A stretch of 64,000 nucleotides of DNA from Halococcus saccharolyticus DSM 5350. GTDB lineage: Archaea; Halobacteriota; Halobacteria; Halobacteriales; Halococcaceae. The notes under the pieces were generated by a model, which saw only the letters and a program-made list of their open reading frames with translations, was not told where the DNA came from and made no database searches. Positions 1 through 9,053 of the stretch are shown piece by piece (position 1 is the first letter of the stretch; each line of letters opens with the position of its first letter). The translations under genes were made by a program, and so were the position numbers. The stretch is from contig NZ_AOMD01000015.1 of NCBI RefSeq assembly GCF_000336915.1, positions 57,157 to 121,156 on the forward strand, read 5' to 3'.

Positions 1-2
1 AC

Positions 3-398
3 GGCGATGCGGTGCCGCCCGCCTGTGCGACGGAATGCCCGCCTCAGCTCCGGATGGTCGGCTTCCTGGACGACGAACAAGGACCGATTCACAAGCTGGT
101 CAACGAACACGAGGTGGCGCTCCCGCTCCACCCCGATTATCACACCCAACCGAACGTCTACTACATCCCGCCGTTCGCTCCACCACAACACTCCGAGGAC
201 GGCGAGAGTATCGACGTTGAGCGGATCCCGCGCCCTCTCCTCGAGAACCTGTTCGGTGATCGAGTGCATGACGCGCTCGACACCATCGAGCGTCATCGCG
301 ACAGGGTTCGACGCGGTGAGGACAGCGAGCTCATGGATATCCTCACCACCAACAACCCGGCTCAGCAGTATCGACTGGAGGCGTTCGACGGTGAGTAA
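3..398 (+). CDS. narH: Respiratory nitrate reductase beta subunit, C-terminal part
   Basis: The gene begins before the window; 131 residues remain in the frame whose first full codon is at base 3. The beta subunit of DMSO-reductase-family enzymes carries iron-sulfur clusters that pass electrons from the heme subunit to the molybdenum subunit. The visible part opens with a cysteine cluster (PACATECPP) typical of the last Fe-S site and contains VYYIPP, a signature of type II beta subunits (nitrate, chlorate, ethylbenzene enzymes). The genes that follow, a heme-b subunit and a TorD-like chaperone, and the nearby nirK and norB favour nitrate as substrate. The catalytic NarG lies outside the window, so chlorate or DMSO-like substrates are not excluded. 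Confidence 0.85.
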   Translation, partial: GDAVPPACATECPPQLRMVGFLDDEQGPIHKLVNEHEVALPLHPDYHTQPNVYYIPPFAPPQHSEDGESIDVERIPRPLLENLFGDRVHDALDTIERHRDRVRRGEDSELMDILTTNNPAQQYRLEAFDGE

Positions 399-512
399 GC
401 GACGCGTCGAACCGTCGAGTTCGCTGGAACTCGCTTCCAGCGGCGTTCGAATGAGCGTCCAGAAGGCGCGAGTTCGGGCGTGCCGGAACGGTGTTCCCGA
501 GGTGTTCAACAG

Positions 513-1361
513 GTGACCGAGGACCTCACAGCGATAGCACGGAAACTGCTCGTCGCGGCGGTGTTCGTCCTTGCTGCAGCCCTCGCCCCGATGCTCGTTG
601 CAGGAGCGCCCGCCGATCAGATTCCAGTTATGGAAGCATCTCAATCGGAAGCTGACTCGGTCTCGAATCCGACGGCTTCGGTATGGAACGACGCGTCAAC
701 TGTCACGGTCCCGCTGTCGAGTGCCCCGAGCCAAGTGCCGGATGCTAATAACACCACCATCAGCCGAGCGAACGTCGAGGCGATTCATACGCAACAGCGG
801 CTCTTCCTCCGAGCGTCGTGGTCGGACGCGACAAAGGACGGCAACGTCACGCCGTCTCAGTACGAAGCACCTCGCCTCAATTCCTACGGCGATGCCATCG
901 CTGTTCAGTTGCCAGCAAACGTCAGCCAACAGCCCGGTATCGCCATGGGGAGCCCCGAAGCGATGGTGAACGTCTGGTGGTGGAACGGTGCAATGGGTCA
1001 GCAGGAACTCCTGGCCGCCGGTCCAGGGACGACGACGCCGTTCAATCAGACCGCTATTTCGACCAACGCCACATATCGAGATGGTCGATGGCACGTGGTA
1101 CTCTCGCGGAGCCTTGCTGCCAACGAAACGAACCGCGGCTCGATGGCGATGGACCAGGACGTGCCCGTCTCCTTTGCAGTCTGGAACGGGTCGAACACTG
1201 AGCGCGCGGGGCAAAAGGCTGTCAGTGAGTGGTATACGTTTCCGTTCGGACCCGGGCCAGAGGGGCCGCCGTACCAGACGGTACTCTGGACCATTGCAGG
1301 AATCGCTATCGCCGTTGTCGCCGTCGTCACTGCAACAGCAGTCAGGCGGGGTGGAACCTGA
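513..1361 (+). CDS. Heme-b (gamma) subunit of type II DMSO reductase-family nitrate reductase, NarC-like
   Basis: This extracytoplasmic electron-transfer subunit would bind heme b and feed the NarGH dimer, like EbdC of ethylbenzene dehydrogenase. Residues 11-32 form a signal or anchor helix (LLVAAVFVLAAALAPM). The middle is a beta-rich domain with the WNDAS, FLRASW and VNVWWWNGA patterns seen in that family. A second hydrophobic helix near the end (TIAGIAIAVVAVV) is followed by arginines, so the protein is membrane-anchored outside the cell. The GTG at 513 was preferred to the GTG at 480 because it puts the charged n-region directly before the signal helix. The stop overlaps the next ATG by one base, so translation is probably coupled. 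Confidence 0.75.
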   Translation: MTEDLTAIARKLLVAAVFVLAAALAPMLVAGAPADQIPVMEASQSEADSVSNPTASVWNDASTVTVPLSSAPSQVPDANNTTISRANVEAIHTQQRLFLRASWSDATKDGNVTPSQYEAPRLNSYGDAIAVQLPANVSQQPGIAMGSPEAMVNVWWWNGAMGQQELLAAGPGTTTPFNQTAISTNATYRDGRWHVVLSRSLAANETNRGSMAMDQDVPVSFAVWNGSNTERAGQKAVSEWYTFPFGPGPEGPPYQTVLWTIAGIAIAVVAVVTATAVRRGGT

Positions 1362-2065
1362 TGACGGCCGACGTTCCTGCACCGGAACCCGATGATCCAC
1401 CACTCGATCGTGAGGATCTCGAACCGGATGCGGCGGCCCGCGGAACAGTGTACGCCTTACTTGCTAGTGCATTCGAACACCCGACCGAGAGCCTCCACAC
1501 CGCGCTTGCCGAGGACGACCTCCGCGAGCACCTCGACGACCTGCTCGCTCGGACACCTCTTGATGTCGCCACGGAGGCGGTCGGGACCGACGACGACTAC
1601 GATACGTTTTGCGCCCGGTACAACGACCTCTTCGTTATTGGCTACTCGGAATATGAGGACCGGACTGATGGTACGCTCTCGACTGACGAACCACCGGTTC
1701 CACTCTATGAATCAGCCTACCGACCCGAGGCGTCGTGGACCGACGTGAACCTCGATCTCGCGCGGGCTTACGATTACTACGGGGTACGACCTGCATCGTC
1801 CAACCGGGAACACCACGATTACCTCGTCCTCCAGTTGGAGTTTGCTGGCTATCTCGCCCGGCGCGAAGCCGTCGAGGACGGACCGGATGCCGCACGGGCA
1901 CGGCTCGATCTCCTCGACCGTCACCTCCGAATTCTCGTTGAGGGCGTCGTCGAGCGCATCGACAACGAACCGAACACGGGTGCATATGGACGGTTTGCTC
2001 GGTTGCTCGATGAGTTCACCGCTACGGATCGCGAGGAACTCCTCGAACAGCTGGAGGGCGAGTGA
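1361..2065 (+). CDS. narJ: TorD/NarJ-family molybdoenzyme chaperone
   Basis: This 234-residue, strongly acidic, helical protein has the TorD/DmsD layout: RGTVYALLASAFEHP near the N-terminus, then a PVPLYESAYR segment resembling the family's P-x-Y-S region, then D-Y-x-x-x-Q-L-E-F in the middle. Such chaperones bind the apo-catalytic subunit until the molybdenum cofactor is in place and often hold back Tat export. The ATG at 1361 overlaps the previous stop and lies directly behind the reductase subunits, so NarG is the likely client. Family placement is good; the precise client is inferred from position. Confidence 0.8.
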   Translation: MTADVPAPEPDDPPLDREDLEPDAAARGTVYALLASAFEHPTESLHTALAEDDLREHLDDLLARTPLDVATEAVGTDDDYDTFCARYNDLFVIGYSEYEDRTDGTLSTDEPPVPLYESAYRPEASWTDVNLDLARAYDYYGVRPASSNREHHDYLVLQLEFAGYLARREAVEDGPDAARARLDLLDRHLRILVEGVVERIDNEPNTGAYGRFARLLDEFTATDREELLEQLEGE

Positions 2066-2066
2066 G

Positions 2067-2978
2067 ATGAGTCAATCGACCGGCGGAATGAGCGAACGTG
2101 TGCGATCGTTCGCGGGGACAGCCTCCCGGGTCGTTCCAAACTCGCAGACGCCGACGGTTCGACTCTCGGCGGGTCTCGTAGCAGTAGTCGGCATCGCTCT
2201 GCTGACCCTCACTCGAATCGCCGTGAACGTTCCCGTCGGTCTTCCACTGGTTAGTTCCAGCGTATGGTTCGATACAGTGACGACTGCGGCGGTTGTCGGC
2301 CCGGCTGGCGGGATTATCCTTCTTGGTGTGACTGCTGAGGAGGCATGGGAACGAATCGGACTGATACTTGTCGGCGTGTTCGGGCTCCTGTCGGCATTGA
2401 CGTCCGCAATCGCTGTGCCGGCGGTCGGAGTCACCGTTGCTGGAAGCTGGTTGCTGCTGATCGGCCAAACGAGAGGTCTCAAACGGCAGGACTATCGATG
2501 GCAGAGCCTCGGCGGCCTCGTCGCGATAGCGCTTCTCGGAAGCCTGACTCTCTCGTTGTTCGGAGCCATCGGTGTCCGCCCGGCTGCGCTCCGACCTGCC
2601 GGTACGACGCTCGCACTCGTCGGGATGGCAATGACGCCGCTTGCCGTTAGATCGAGCCTCGGCCCGCTTGCGGTTGGCGCTCTCACTGGAGTTGGAACGT
2701 TCTCCCTGACCGCATCTGCCCCGTTCGTGTCGGGGGCGATCGTGCTGATAGCCGGAAGCGCCGTCGGTGCGTCGGCGGTCCTGCTCGCGGCAGCCGTGGG
2801 TGGACTGACCGCAACGATAACAGAGGGGGTAATGCGTCACCGAATCACGCCGGCGGTCGCGGGACTCCTGCTCTTGATGGCGGGCGTTCCCTCGTCGATC
2901 CCGCGCGCACTCAGTGTCGTACTTGCAGTAGCACTCATTCTCGGGATTCTATTCGACACCGGAAGTGATTCAGCATGA
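2067..2978 (+). CDS. Polytopic membrane protein of the nitrate reductase operon, unknown function
   Basis: This 303-residue protein has about eight to nine hydrophobic helices (for example LSAGLVAVVGIALL, IGLILVGVFGLLSALTSAIA, VALILGILF), little soluble sequence and a short cytoplasm-like N-terminus. I do not recognise the family. It shows no conserved histidine pairs that would suggest heme, nor transporter signatures. It starts one base after the NarJ-like stop and overlaps the next gene by four bases, so it is translated in the middle of the operon. A role in membrane attachment or quinol access of the reductase is possible but is inference from position only. Confidence 0.7.
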   Translation: MSQSTGGMSERVRSFAGTASRVVPNSQTPTVRLSAGLVAVVGIALLTLTRIAVNVPVGLPLVSSSVWFDTVTTAAVVGPAGGIILLGVTAEEAWERIGLILVGVFGLLSALTSAIAVPAVGVTVAGSWLLLIGQTRGLKRQDYRWQSLGGLVAIALLGSLTLSLFGAIGVRPAALRPAGTTLALVGMAMTPLAVRSSLGPLAVGALTGVGTFSLTASAPFVSGAIVLIAGSAVGASAVLLAAAVGGLTATITEGVMRHRITPAVAGLLLLMAGVPSSIPRALSVVLAVALILGILFDTGSDSA

Positions 2979-3886
2979 GCCACAACCACGATCACGACCA
3001 CGACTGCGGCTGTGATAGCGGATGCGGGTGCGAGAGCAACCCGTACTCGGATGACCCGGAGTACGAGGAGATCGAAGAAGAACCTGACCCACAACTTGAT
3101 CCGCGGAAGAGTCCAGGGTTCGATCACACTCTTGATAGTCTCGCGGACATCGAGGTAGGCCGGGACGTCACGCTCGGGGAAATGACTCCGGACGAACTGA
3201 CCGCGAGTGACACTGATCCAGTGGCTGACGCGTCGGCCCGCGAACTGCTCGCCGATCTCGAGGATGGATCGAAAACGGAACGGCGGCGTGCCACGCTTGC
3301 GCTCGCCGAAACTGACGGGTCAGCGGCGGTCGTAAGCGCGCTGTCACAGGTAGCGCTTGGCGACGATGATTCCGATGTCCGACAGTTCGCGATCGAATCA
3401 CTCGCCAAACTCCGAGCCGACGACGCCGGCGATGTCGCACTCGCCATCTCGCACGACGACGAGGACCCCTGGGTTCGGGCTGAGGCTCTCGTTGCACTCG
3501 ATCGTATCGACCGAGAAGGGTATGCTGAACGAATGGAGGCTGCACTGACCGATGACCACCATGCTGCTCGCCGGAACGCCCTGATCTCGCTGTTCAAAGT
3601 TCGCGGCGAGGATATCGAAGACGACGCTATCGAGATGGCGACCGATCCAAGTGAGCGTGTCCGAGAGTGGGCCGCTCATGTCCTCGGAGGTATCGACGAC
3701 GATCGTGCCCGCCGGACGTTGGAGGGAATGGCAACCTCCGACGACAGTGACATCGTGGCGCTGACTGCCAGACACGCCAGGTCGGTCGATCCTGCCCGCT
3801 TCCGGCGGCGGTTCACGGGAGCGATGGAGGAGGGAGACACTCTCCTCCCCGGTGAAGACCTACTGAATCGTCAACCGACCCTCTAA
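2975..3886 (+). CDS. HEAT-repeat protein with His/Cys-rich N-terminus
   Basis: Residues 1-23 form a likely metal-binding tail (MSHNHDHDHDCGCDSGCGCE) with five histidines or more and five cysteines. An acidic linker follows, then about five HEAT/PBS-lyase-like repeats between residues 90 and 280 (RRRATLALAE, VRQFAIESLAKL, VRAEALVALDRI, ARRNALISLFKV, VREWAAHVLGGI). HEAT repeats make helical scaffolds for protein contacts and the tail suggests metal or cluster handling. The gene overlaps the upstream one by four bases (ATGA) and ends three bases before the Mrp ATPase start. A part in cofactor or cluster delivery to nitrate reductase is an inference from this pairing. Confidence 0.75.
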   Translation: MSHNHDHDHDCGCDSGCGCESNPYSDDPEYEEIEEEPDPQLDPRKSPGFDHTLDSLADIEVGRDVTLGEMTPDELTASDTDPVADASARELLADLEDGSKTERRRATLALAETDGSAAVVSALSQVALGDDDSDVRQFAIESLAKLRADDAGDVALAISHDDEDPWVRAEALVALDRIDREGYAERMEAALTDDHHAARRNALISLFKVRGEDIEDDAIEMATDPSERVREWAAHVLGGIDDDRARRTLEGMATSDDSDIVALTARHARSVDPARFRRRFTGAMEEGDTLLPGEDLLNRQPTL

Positions 3887-3889
3887 CTC

Positions 3890-5140
3890 ATGAGTGAACA
3901 CGACCCTCAAATTCAGGAAGACGTAGAAGAGACGCTTCGATCGGTTGAGGACTCCCGGTCCGGAATGAACGTATTCGAGGCCGGGCTGGTCGAAGATATC
4001 ACCATCGAGGGGGACTCGGTCACCGTCGAGGCGAATTTAGCCCAGTTCGATCCCCGGACCAGCACTGAAGTCATGGATACGATGTTGCACGCGGTTCGGG
4101 ACGTGGCCGGTGTCGAGAGTGCCCACGTCGAGCCCGCGGAAGTCGATACCGGCGACCGGGTATCCATCGCCGAGATCGATACCGTGATCGCCGTCGCATC
4201 AACGAAGGGCGGGGTTGGAAAATCCACTGTCGCCACCCAGCTGGCCTGCACTTTCGCGGCCGATCGCGATGTGGGCTTGTTCGACGCGGATATCTTCGGT
4301 CCGAACGTCCCCTCACTCCTCGATGTCGATGGTCCGATACTGTCCGACGATGACGATAATCCGATTCCGGCCACCGTCGGAGGTATGGAGGTCATAAGCG
4401 TGGGCCTGATGACTGAAGGTGGTCCTTTGGCCTGGCGGGGAGCGATGGCCCACGACGCGCTTTCTGACCTGTTCGCCGACACTGCATGGGACGATCCCGA
4501 TACACTCGTCATCGACTTGCCGCCCGGCACCAGCGACGTTCTGTTGACGACGCTGCAAGAGGTCCCTATCGATGGTGTCGTCTTCGTCACGACGCCGTTT
4601 CACACCAGCGTCGAGGATACCCGTCGGAGTCGGCGTCTGTTCGAGGAGAACGGTGTCCCGGTTCTCGGGTATGTGCTGAATATGGACCACTTCGTTTGCG
4701 ACGATTGCGAGAAGAACCACGACATGTTCCCCGGGGGGACGCTGACTGAAGAACTCGATATGCCGGCGTTGACTCGTCTTCCGTTCTCGCCAGACTTGCA
4801 GGCGCAACCGAAACCGGGCACCGCCCCCGAAGCATTCGAGAGATTGGCCGAGTCGGTTGGTGAGCAGTTGGACGATGCTGACCGCCTCGAACTTCCCGAA
4901 GATCCAGTTGATATCCGTGGTCTCGAAGCCCAACAACGAGTGGAGCGGGTGCGCGGAACGTTCGAGTCGCTTGATTCTGGTGAATCACTGTATCTCGTGA
5001 GCGACCGCGATCCAACCCCAGTCGGCGAATTTTTAGTCACCCTCACGGGCACAGATGGGGATCCGACTGATGTACTCCCAGAGTTCACGACCGAGCGCCG
5101 TGGGCTCGAAAAGTGGGTACTCAAGGCAGTTTCTCCGTGA
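3890..5140 (+). CDS. Mrp/NBP35-type Fe-S carrier ATPase fused to DUF2249
   Basis: Residues 5-90 are a MIP18/DUF59-like domain (NVFEAGLVEDITIEG). Residues 100-340 are the P-loop ATPase with a deviant Walker A, STKGGVGKST, at about 104, VFDAD-type Walker A-prime (GLFDADIFGPNVPSLL), and a Cys pair C-x2-C near residue 271 followed by MFPGG, which in ApbC/Nbp35 bridges a [4Fe-4S] cluster at the dimer interface. Residues 340-416 (VDIRGLEAQQRVERV to GLEKWVLKAV) form a C-terminal DUF2249 domain, the same family as three free-standing proteins at 20.6-21.5 kb. The protein probably loads clusters onto apoproteins. As last gene of the nitrate reductase operon it is likely dedicated to that enzyme; this dedication is inferred. 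Confidence 0.88.
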   Translation: MSEHDPQIQEDVEETLRSVEDSRSGMNVFEAGLVEDITIEGDSVTVEANLAQFDPRTSTEVMDTMLHAVRDVAGVESAHVEPAEVDTGDRVSIAEIDTVIAVASTKGGVGKSTVATQLACTFAADRDVGLFDADIFGPNVPSLLDVDGPILSDDDDNPIPATVGGMEVISVGLMTEGGPLAWRGAMAHDALSDLFADTAWDDPDTLVIDLPPGTSDVLLTTLQEVPIDGVVFVTTPFHTSVEDTRRSRRLFEENGVPVLGYVLNMDHFVCDDCEKNHDMFPGGTLTEELDMPALTRLPFSPDLQAQPKPGTAPEAFERLAESVGEQLDDADRLELPEDPVDIRGLEAQQRVERVRGTFESLDSGESLYLVSDRDPTPVGEFLVTLTGTDGDPTDVLPEFTTERRGLEKWVLKAVSP

Positions 5141-5308
5141 ATATTCTACTCACGAACCTCTCGTTTCAGCTGGACAGCAAGGCGGAGCTCTCTTCCTCAA
5201 TGAGCGAGACGCCGTGCGTAGGAGAACGAGTAGGAAGGGAGGAGCCAACAATTTGCAGGTACTGGTCCACTATATTATTTAATACCTACAAGCGACGACC
5301 AGACGAAT

Positions 5309-5593
5309 ATGCCGAATCAACTGGACGACGATGTGCGTGTGTGGCTGGTTGAACGCACCTACACCGACGATGAGCAGAATTTGATTATTCTCACCTATGC
5401 GACCACTGGCGGTGAGCAATACTACCGGAAGGAGCGGGCACTTACCTCCTTTACTGACGTGCGCGACACCACAGCGGCCGTCGATGCTGACCCGGATAAC
5501 CTCGGCTCCGTCGATGACCCGGATCTCCAGTAACGGTACGCCGCCGAGGCACAGCGGATGCAGGAAACGCACGATCCGGACGACGTGATCTGA
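5309..5593 (+). pseudogene. Small haloarchaeal protein interrupted by an in-frame TAA
   Basis: The open part (5309-5533, 74 residues) begins MPNQLDDDVRVWLVERTY and looks like a conserved acidic haloarchaeal protein of unknown function. After the TAA at 5531 the same frame runs on without interruption for 19 more codons (RYAAEAQRMQETHDPDDVI) to a TGA at 5591. That tail has the acidic, Asp/Glu-rich composition of genuine halophile coding DNA and resembles the ends I remember for this family, so the TAA is probably a nonsense change. A TATA element (TTATTTAATA, 5275-5284) lies at the leaderless distance, so it is probably transcribed. It may also work as a shortened protein. Confidence 0.55.
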
Positions 5594-5658
5594 TCCGACT
5601 AGTCGAATCTAACAGGCTGAAACCACCTGTTATGGCTCTGTAGTACCTATCGGATCCT

Positions 5659-6408
5659 ATGCGCGAACTCGTCTTTGCCCTCGAATACGAACCCGGCTGC
5701 AATCGGGTAGCTGATACTCTCGCTGACCATCCAGATGCTTCGATTCGTTCGCTCTCGCTGCACGTTACTGAGGAGCGTCTCTGGCGTGTCGATCACGCCA
5801 CGGGGACGCCCGACGCTCTCGCTGCCATCGAAAATGCCTTTCTCAACAGCGATTACTACGCGGACTGTCTCGCCACCGAGGACTGCGACGCTACTCAGAG
5901 TACACAGGTTCTCGACCATACCGACGACACACTTGTTCTCTACTCGTACTGGGAGCGCACTCCCCTCTGTTCGTCCATCCCCCACATCGCCCGCGATCAT
6001 CTCGGTGACGGCTTGCTGTTCGATACGCACCACGAGAGTCGCCACTATACCTGGCGCATCATCCACTCCGGCGAGGGGGATGTGAGTGGGTTTTTTGATG
6101 AGCTTGAAACTGCCGTCGGCGACTGCGCGCAGATGGAGATGCTCCGAACGGCAGCTGCCTCGACACCGCCGAGCAACGGAGACGGCAGTGCAACCGAGTT
6201 GTCGCCAGAGCAGGAAGCGGCTCTCCAGGCCGCCGTCGAACATGGCTACTACGAGTCACCACGGGAGGTCGATGTGTCTGAGTTGGCTGAGCATCTTGAC
6301 GCGCCACGGTCAACGCTTACCTACCGACTCCGGCGGGCGGAGGAACACTTGGCGAAGCAGCACGTCGCTCGCGAGCAGCTACCAGACGAGCTGTCGACGC
6401 CGCTCTGA
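5659..6408 (+). CDS. HTH_10 (Bat-like) transcriptional regulator
   Basis: This 249-residue protein has an N-terminal sensor-like domain of about 155 residues (MRELVFALEYEPGCNRVADT) and a C-terminal HTH_10 domain at about 185-240 (LSPEQEAALQAAVEHGYYESPREV, then LAEHLDAPRSTLTYRLRRAEEHL). This architecture is typical of haloarchaeal bacterio-opsin-activator-like regulators. It contains cysteines at C20, C72, C77 and C105 that could bind metal. It lies 62 bases upstream of, and in the same direction as, the metal P-type ATPase, so control of that pump is a reasonable inference. The ligand is unknown. Confidence 0.8.
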   Translation: MRELVFALEYEPGCNRVADTLADHPDASIRSLSLHVTEERLWRVDHATGTPDALAAIENAFLNSDYYADCLATEDCDATQSTQVLDHTDDTLVLYSYWERTPLCSSIPHIARDHLGDGLLFDTHHESRHYTWRIIHSGEGDVSGFFDELETAVGDCAQMEMLRTAAASTPPSNGDGSATELSPEQEAALQAAVEHGYYESPREVDVSELAEHLDAPRSTLTYRLRRAEEHLAKQHVAREQLPDELSTPL

Positions 6409-6419
6409 CCCCCTTTGGA

Positions 6420-6433
6420 TTGGAATGTTCCAA
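6420..6433 (+). promoter_or_regulatory. Inverted repeat TTGGAA-TG-TTCCAA before the P-type ATPase
   Basis: The six-base arms are perfect complements around a two-base centre. The dyad lies 37 bases before the ATG at 6471 and directly upstream of a weak TATA-like stretch (ACGCTTATCG). This is where archaeal activators or BRE-blocking repressors bind. The upstream HTH_10 protein is the obvious candidate ligand. Confidence 0.5.
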
Positions 6434-6470
6434 CTAACGCTTATCGAGTTGACTGCCCTATCTCGCAGTG

Positions 6471-8822
6471 ATGACCGAAAACGCAGACGCAGCAGCGCAG
6501 GAACACGACAGTGGGCAGGCGCGAGAGTTGTCCGTCCGGCTCACCGTTCCGGAGATGGACTGCCCCTCTTGTGCGCAGAAAGTCGACAAGAGTCTCCAGC
6601 GCGTCGACGGAATTACTGACACCACCCTCCAACCCACGACGGGCATGGCCACGGTAAGCTATGATCCTGACCGTGCCGCCGAGGCCGACGTGATTGCGGC
6701 CATCGAGGGCGCGGGCTATGAAGTCATCGGCGGCGAAGACGGTTCTGACGGAGAATCCGTCGATGGCATGGAAATTGCACCTCCGTCCGAGATCTGGACG
6801 AGTTCGCGCGCCATCAAGACGTGGATAGGGGCAGGATTCGTCGTGCTCGGTCTCCTCTTCGAGTTCGTCCTCGCCGGACAGAACCCAGAGATTGCGACCC
6901 TTCTCAGCCATTCGTTCACGGTTGCGGACGGACTGTTTCTCGTCGCGATCGCCGTCAGCGGCTATCCTGTCGTTCGTGGCGGGTACTACTCGGCGCGGAA
7001 TCTGAGTCTCGATATTGAGCTTCTGATGGGGACGGCGATCATCGCGGCCACCGGCATCGGCTACTTCGTCGAAGCCGCGACGCTTGCGGTCCTGTTCAGT
7101 GTCGCGGAGCTCCTCGAAGACTACGCGATGGACAGGGCACGGAACTCGCTGCGTGAACTGATGGAACTCTCGCCCGACGAGGCCGCGGTCCGCCGCGACG
7201 ATGAAGAGGTGACCGTATCCGTCGAAGAAGTCGAGATCGGCGAAACCGTCGTCGTCCGTCCCGGCGAAAAGATTCCACTGGATGGCACGGTCATCGAGGG
7301 TGGGAGTGCGGTCGACCAGTCACCGATCACCGGCGAGAGCGTCCCCGTCGACAAGGCCGAAGGCGACGACGTGTACGCTGGCTCCATCAACGAGGAGGGC
7401 TACCTCGAAGTAAAGGTTACATCGACCGCGGGGGACTCGACACTCTCGCAGATCATCGGGATGGTACAGGGTGCTCAGGAAAAGAAAACGGAAAAAGAGC
7501 AGTTCGTCGACCGCTTCTCGGGCTACTACACGCCCGCGGTCGTCGTACTGGCGATCCTCACTGCTGCTGTACCGCCGCTCGTGCTCGGGTGGCCGTGGCA
7601 GACATGGTTCATTCGTGGCCTCACGCTGTTGGTGATCGCCTGTCCTTGCGCGTTCGTCATCTCGACGCCCGTTTCCGTGGTGTCGGGCATCACGAGCGCC
7701 GCGAAGAACGGCGTCCTAATCAAGGGCGGCAACCACCTCGAAGCGATGGGCGAGGTCGATGCCGTTGCGCTGGACAAGACTGGAACGCTCACGAAGGGCG
7801 AACTCACGGTCACCGATATCGTTCCGCTTGGAGACCACAGCGAGTCGGATGTTCTCCGGTACGGTGCAGGATTGGAGCAGCGCAGTGAACATCCGATTGC
7901 CGAAGCGATTCTCACCCGTGCCGACGAGGGCGACGTGACTGACCTCCCAGCACCCTCTGACTTCGAGAGTCTGACTGGAAAGGGTATTCGCGCCACAATC
8001 GACGGCGAGACGTACTTTGTGGGTAAGCCTGCACTGTTCGAGGAACTCGGCTTCGACCTCCCACAAGCACGCCGCACAACCGACGGTGGGACCGTGTCAG
8101 AAGAGGTCACCGCAGACTCCGGTCTGGAGGAACAGGAGAAGGAGTACACGGACCACGTGCTCGCCGGACTTGAGGAGGAGGGACGGACGGTCGTCCTCGT
8201 TGGGACGGAAACGGAATTGGTGGGTGGCATCGCAATCGCCGACGAAGTACGTTCAACCTCGCGGCGTGCCGTTGAGCGCCTGCATGAGTTGGGCGTCGGC
8301 CGCGTCGTGATGCTCACGGGCGATAATGAAGGAACGGCCCACGCCATTGCCGAGCAGGTCGGTGTCGACGAGTACCGTGCGGAACTCCTCCCTGAGCAGA
8401 AGATCGAGGCACTCGACAAGCTACGTGATGAGTACGGAGACGTCGCAATGGTTGGCGACGGAGTAAATGATGCACCGGCTCTTGCGACCGCGACTGTCGG
8501 CGTTGCGATGGGGGCTGCCGGAACGGATACGGCACTGGAGACGGCCGATATCGCGCTTATGGGCGATGATCTCTCGAAACTCCCGTACCTGTACGACCTG
8601 TCGCACAAAGCAGGAAACGTGATTCAACAGAATATTTGGGCGAGCCTCGGAGTGAAGGCGCTGCTTGCAATCGGTGTCCCACTCGGCTACGTTAGCGTTG
8701 CTGTAGCCGTGGTCGTCGGCGACATGGGGATGAGCCTCGGGGTCACTGGAAACGCGATGCGACTCTCGCGGATTGTCCCCGACAGCCTACACAACGACGC
8801 TGATCGAGAGGCGGAAGTGTGA
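6471..8822 (+). CDS. zntA: Zn/Cd/Pb-exporting P1B-type ATPase
   Basis: This 783-residue pump has one N-terminal HMA domain (MDCPSCAQKV, Cys 31 and 34), eight predicted membrane helices, the translocation motif CPC near residue 391 (VIACPCAFVIST), the phosphorylation site DKTGTLTKGE at 435, an SEHPIAEA motif in the nucleotide domain and GDGVNDAPAL at about 662. The last helix region reads GDMGMSLGVTGNAMRLSR. An Asp followed by NAMRLSR in this position marks the Zn/Cd/Pb class (P1B-2), whereas Cu pumps carry Met and Ser. It would expel divalent soft metals from the cytoplasm. GTG at 6468 also precedes the frame, but ATG 6471 is the likelier start. An HTH_10 regulator lies just upstream. Confidence 0.93.
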   Translation: MTENADAAAQEHDSGQARELSVRLTVPEMDCPSCAQKVDKSLQRVDGITDTTLQPTTGMATVSYDPDRAAEADVIAAIEGAGYEVIGGEDGSDGESVDGMEIAPPSEIWTSSRAIKTWIGAGFVVLGLLFEFVLAGQNPEIATLLSHSFTVADGLFLVAIAVSGYPVVRGGYYSARNLSLDIELLMGTAIIAATGIGYFVEAATLAVLFSVAELLEDYAMDRARNSLRELMELSPDEAAVRRDDEEVTVSVEEVEIGETVVVRPGEKIPLDGTVIEGGSAVDQSPITGESVPVDKAEGDDVYAGSINEEGYLEVKVTSTAGDSTLSQIIGMVQGAQEKKTEKEQFVDRFSGYYTPAVVVLAILTAAVPPLVLGWPWQTWFIRGLTLLVIACPCAFVISTPVSVVSGITSAAKNGVLIKGGNHLEAMGEVDAVALDKTGTLTKGELTVTDIVPLGDHSESDVLRYGAGLEQRSEHPIAEAILTRADEGDVTDLPAPSDFESLTGKGIRATIDGETYFVGKPALFEELGFDLPQARRTTDGGTVSEEVTADSGLEEQEKEYTDHVLAGLEEEGRTVVLVGTETELVGGIAIADEVRSTSRRAVERLHELGVGRVVMLTGDNEGTAHAIAEQVGVDEYRAELLPEQKIEALDKLRDEYGDVAMVGDGVNDAPALATATVGVAMGAAGTDTALETADIALMGDDLSKLPYLYDLSHKAGNVIQQNIWASLGVKALLAIGVPLGYVSVAVAVVVGDMGMSLGVTGNAMRLSRIVPDSLHNDADREAEV

Positions 8823-9053
8823 ATCAATAAACCACTATTGTTAGTGTGTCAAGAGTGAAATCAAAGATCAAAACACACCAGGGTGTGAACCACCTCGACC
8901 GAGCGCAGCTATCGGTTCCTCAACGCGTGGTTCGATACCGAATCGGTTTTTCACCGCCGTATAGCCCATCATCGGTAGACTCATTCCCGCAAACCGAGAA
9001 TTGGCACAGCCCATTATCCACCGGATAGCGTATGATCTACTGGAAGCCAAACG

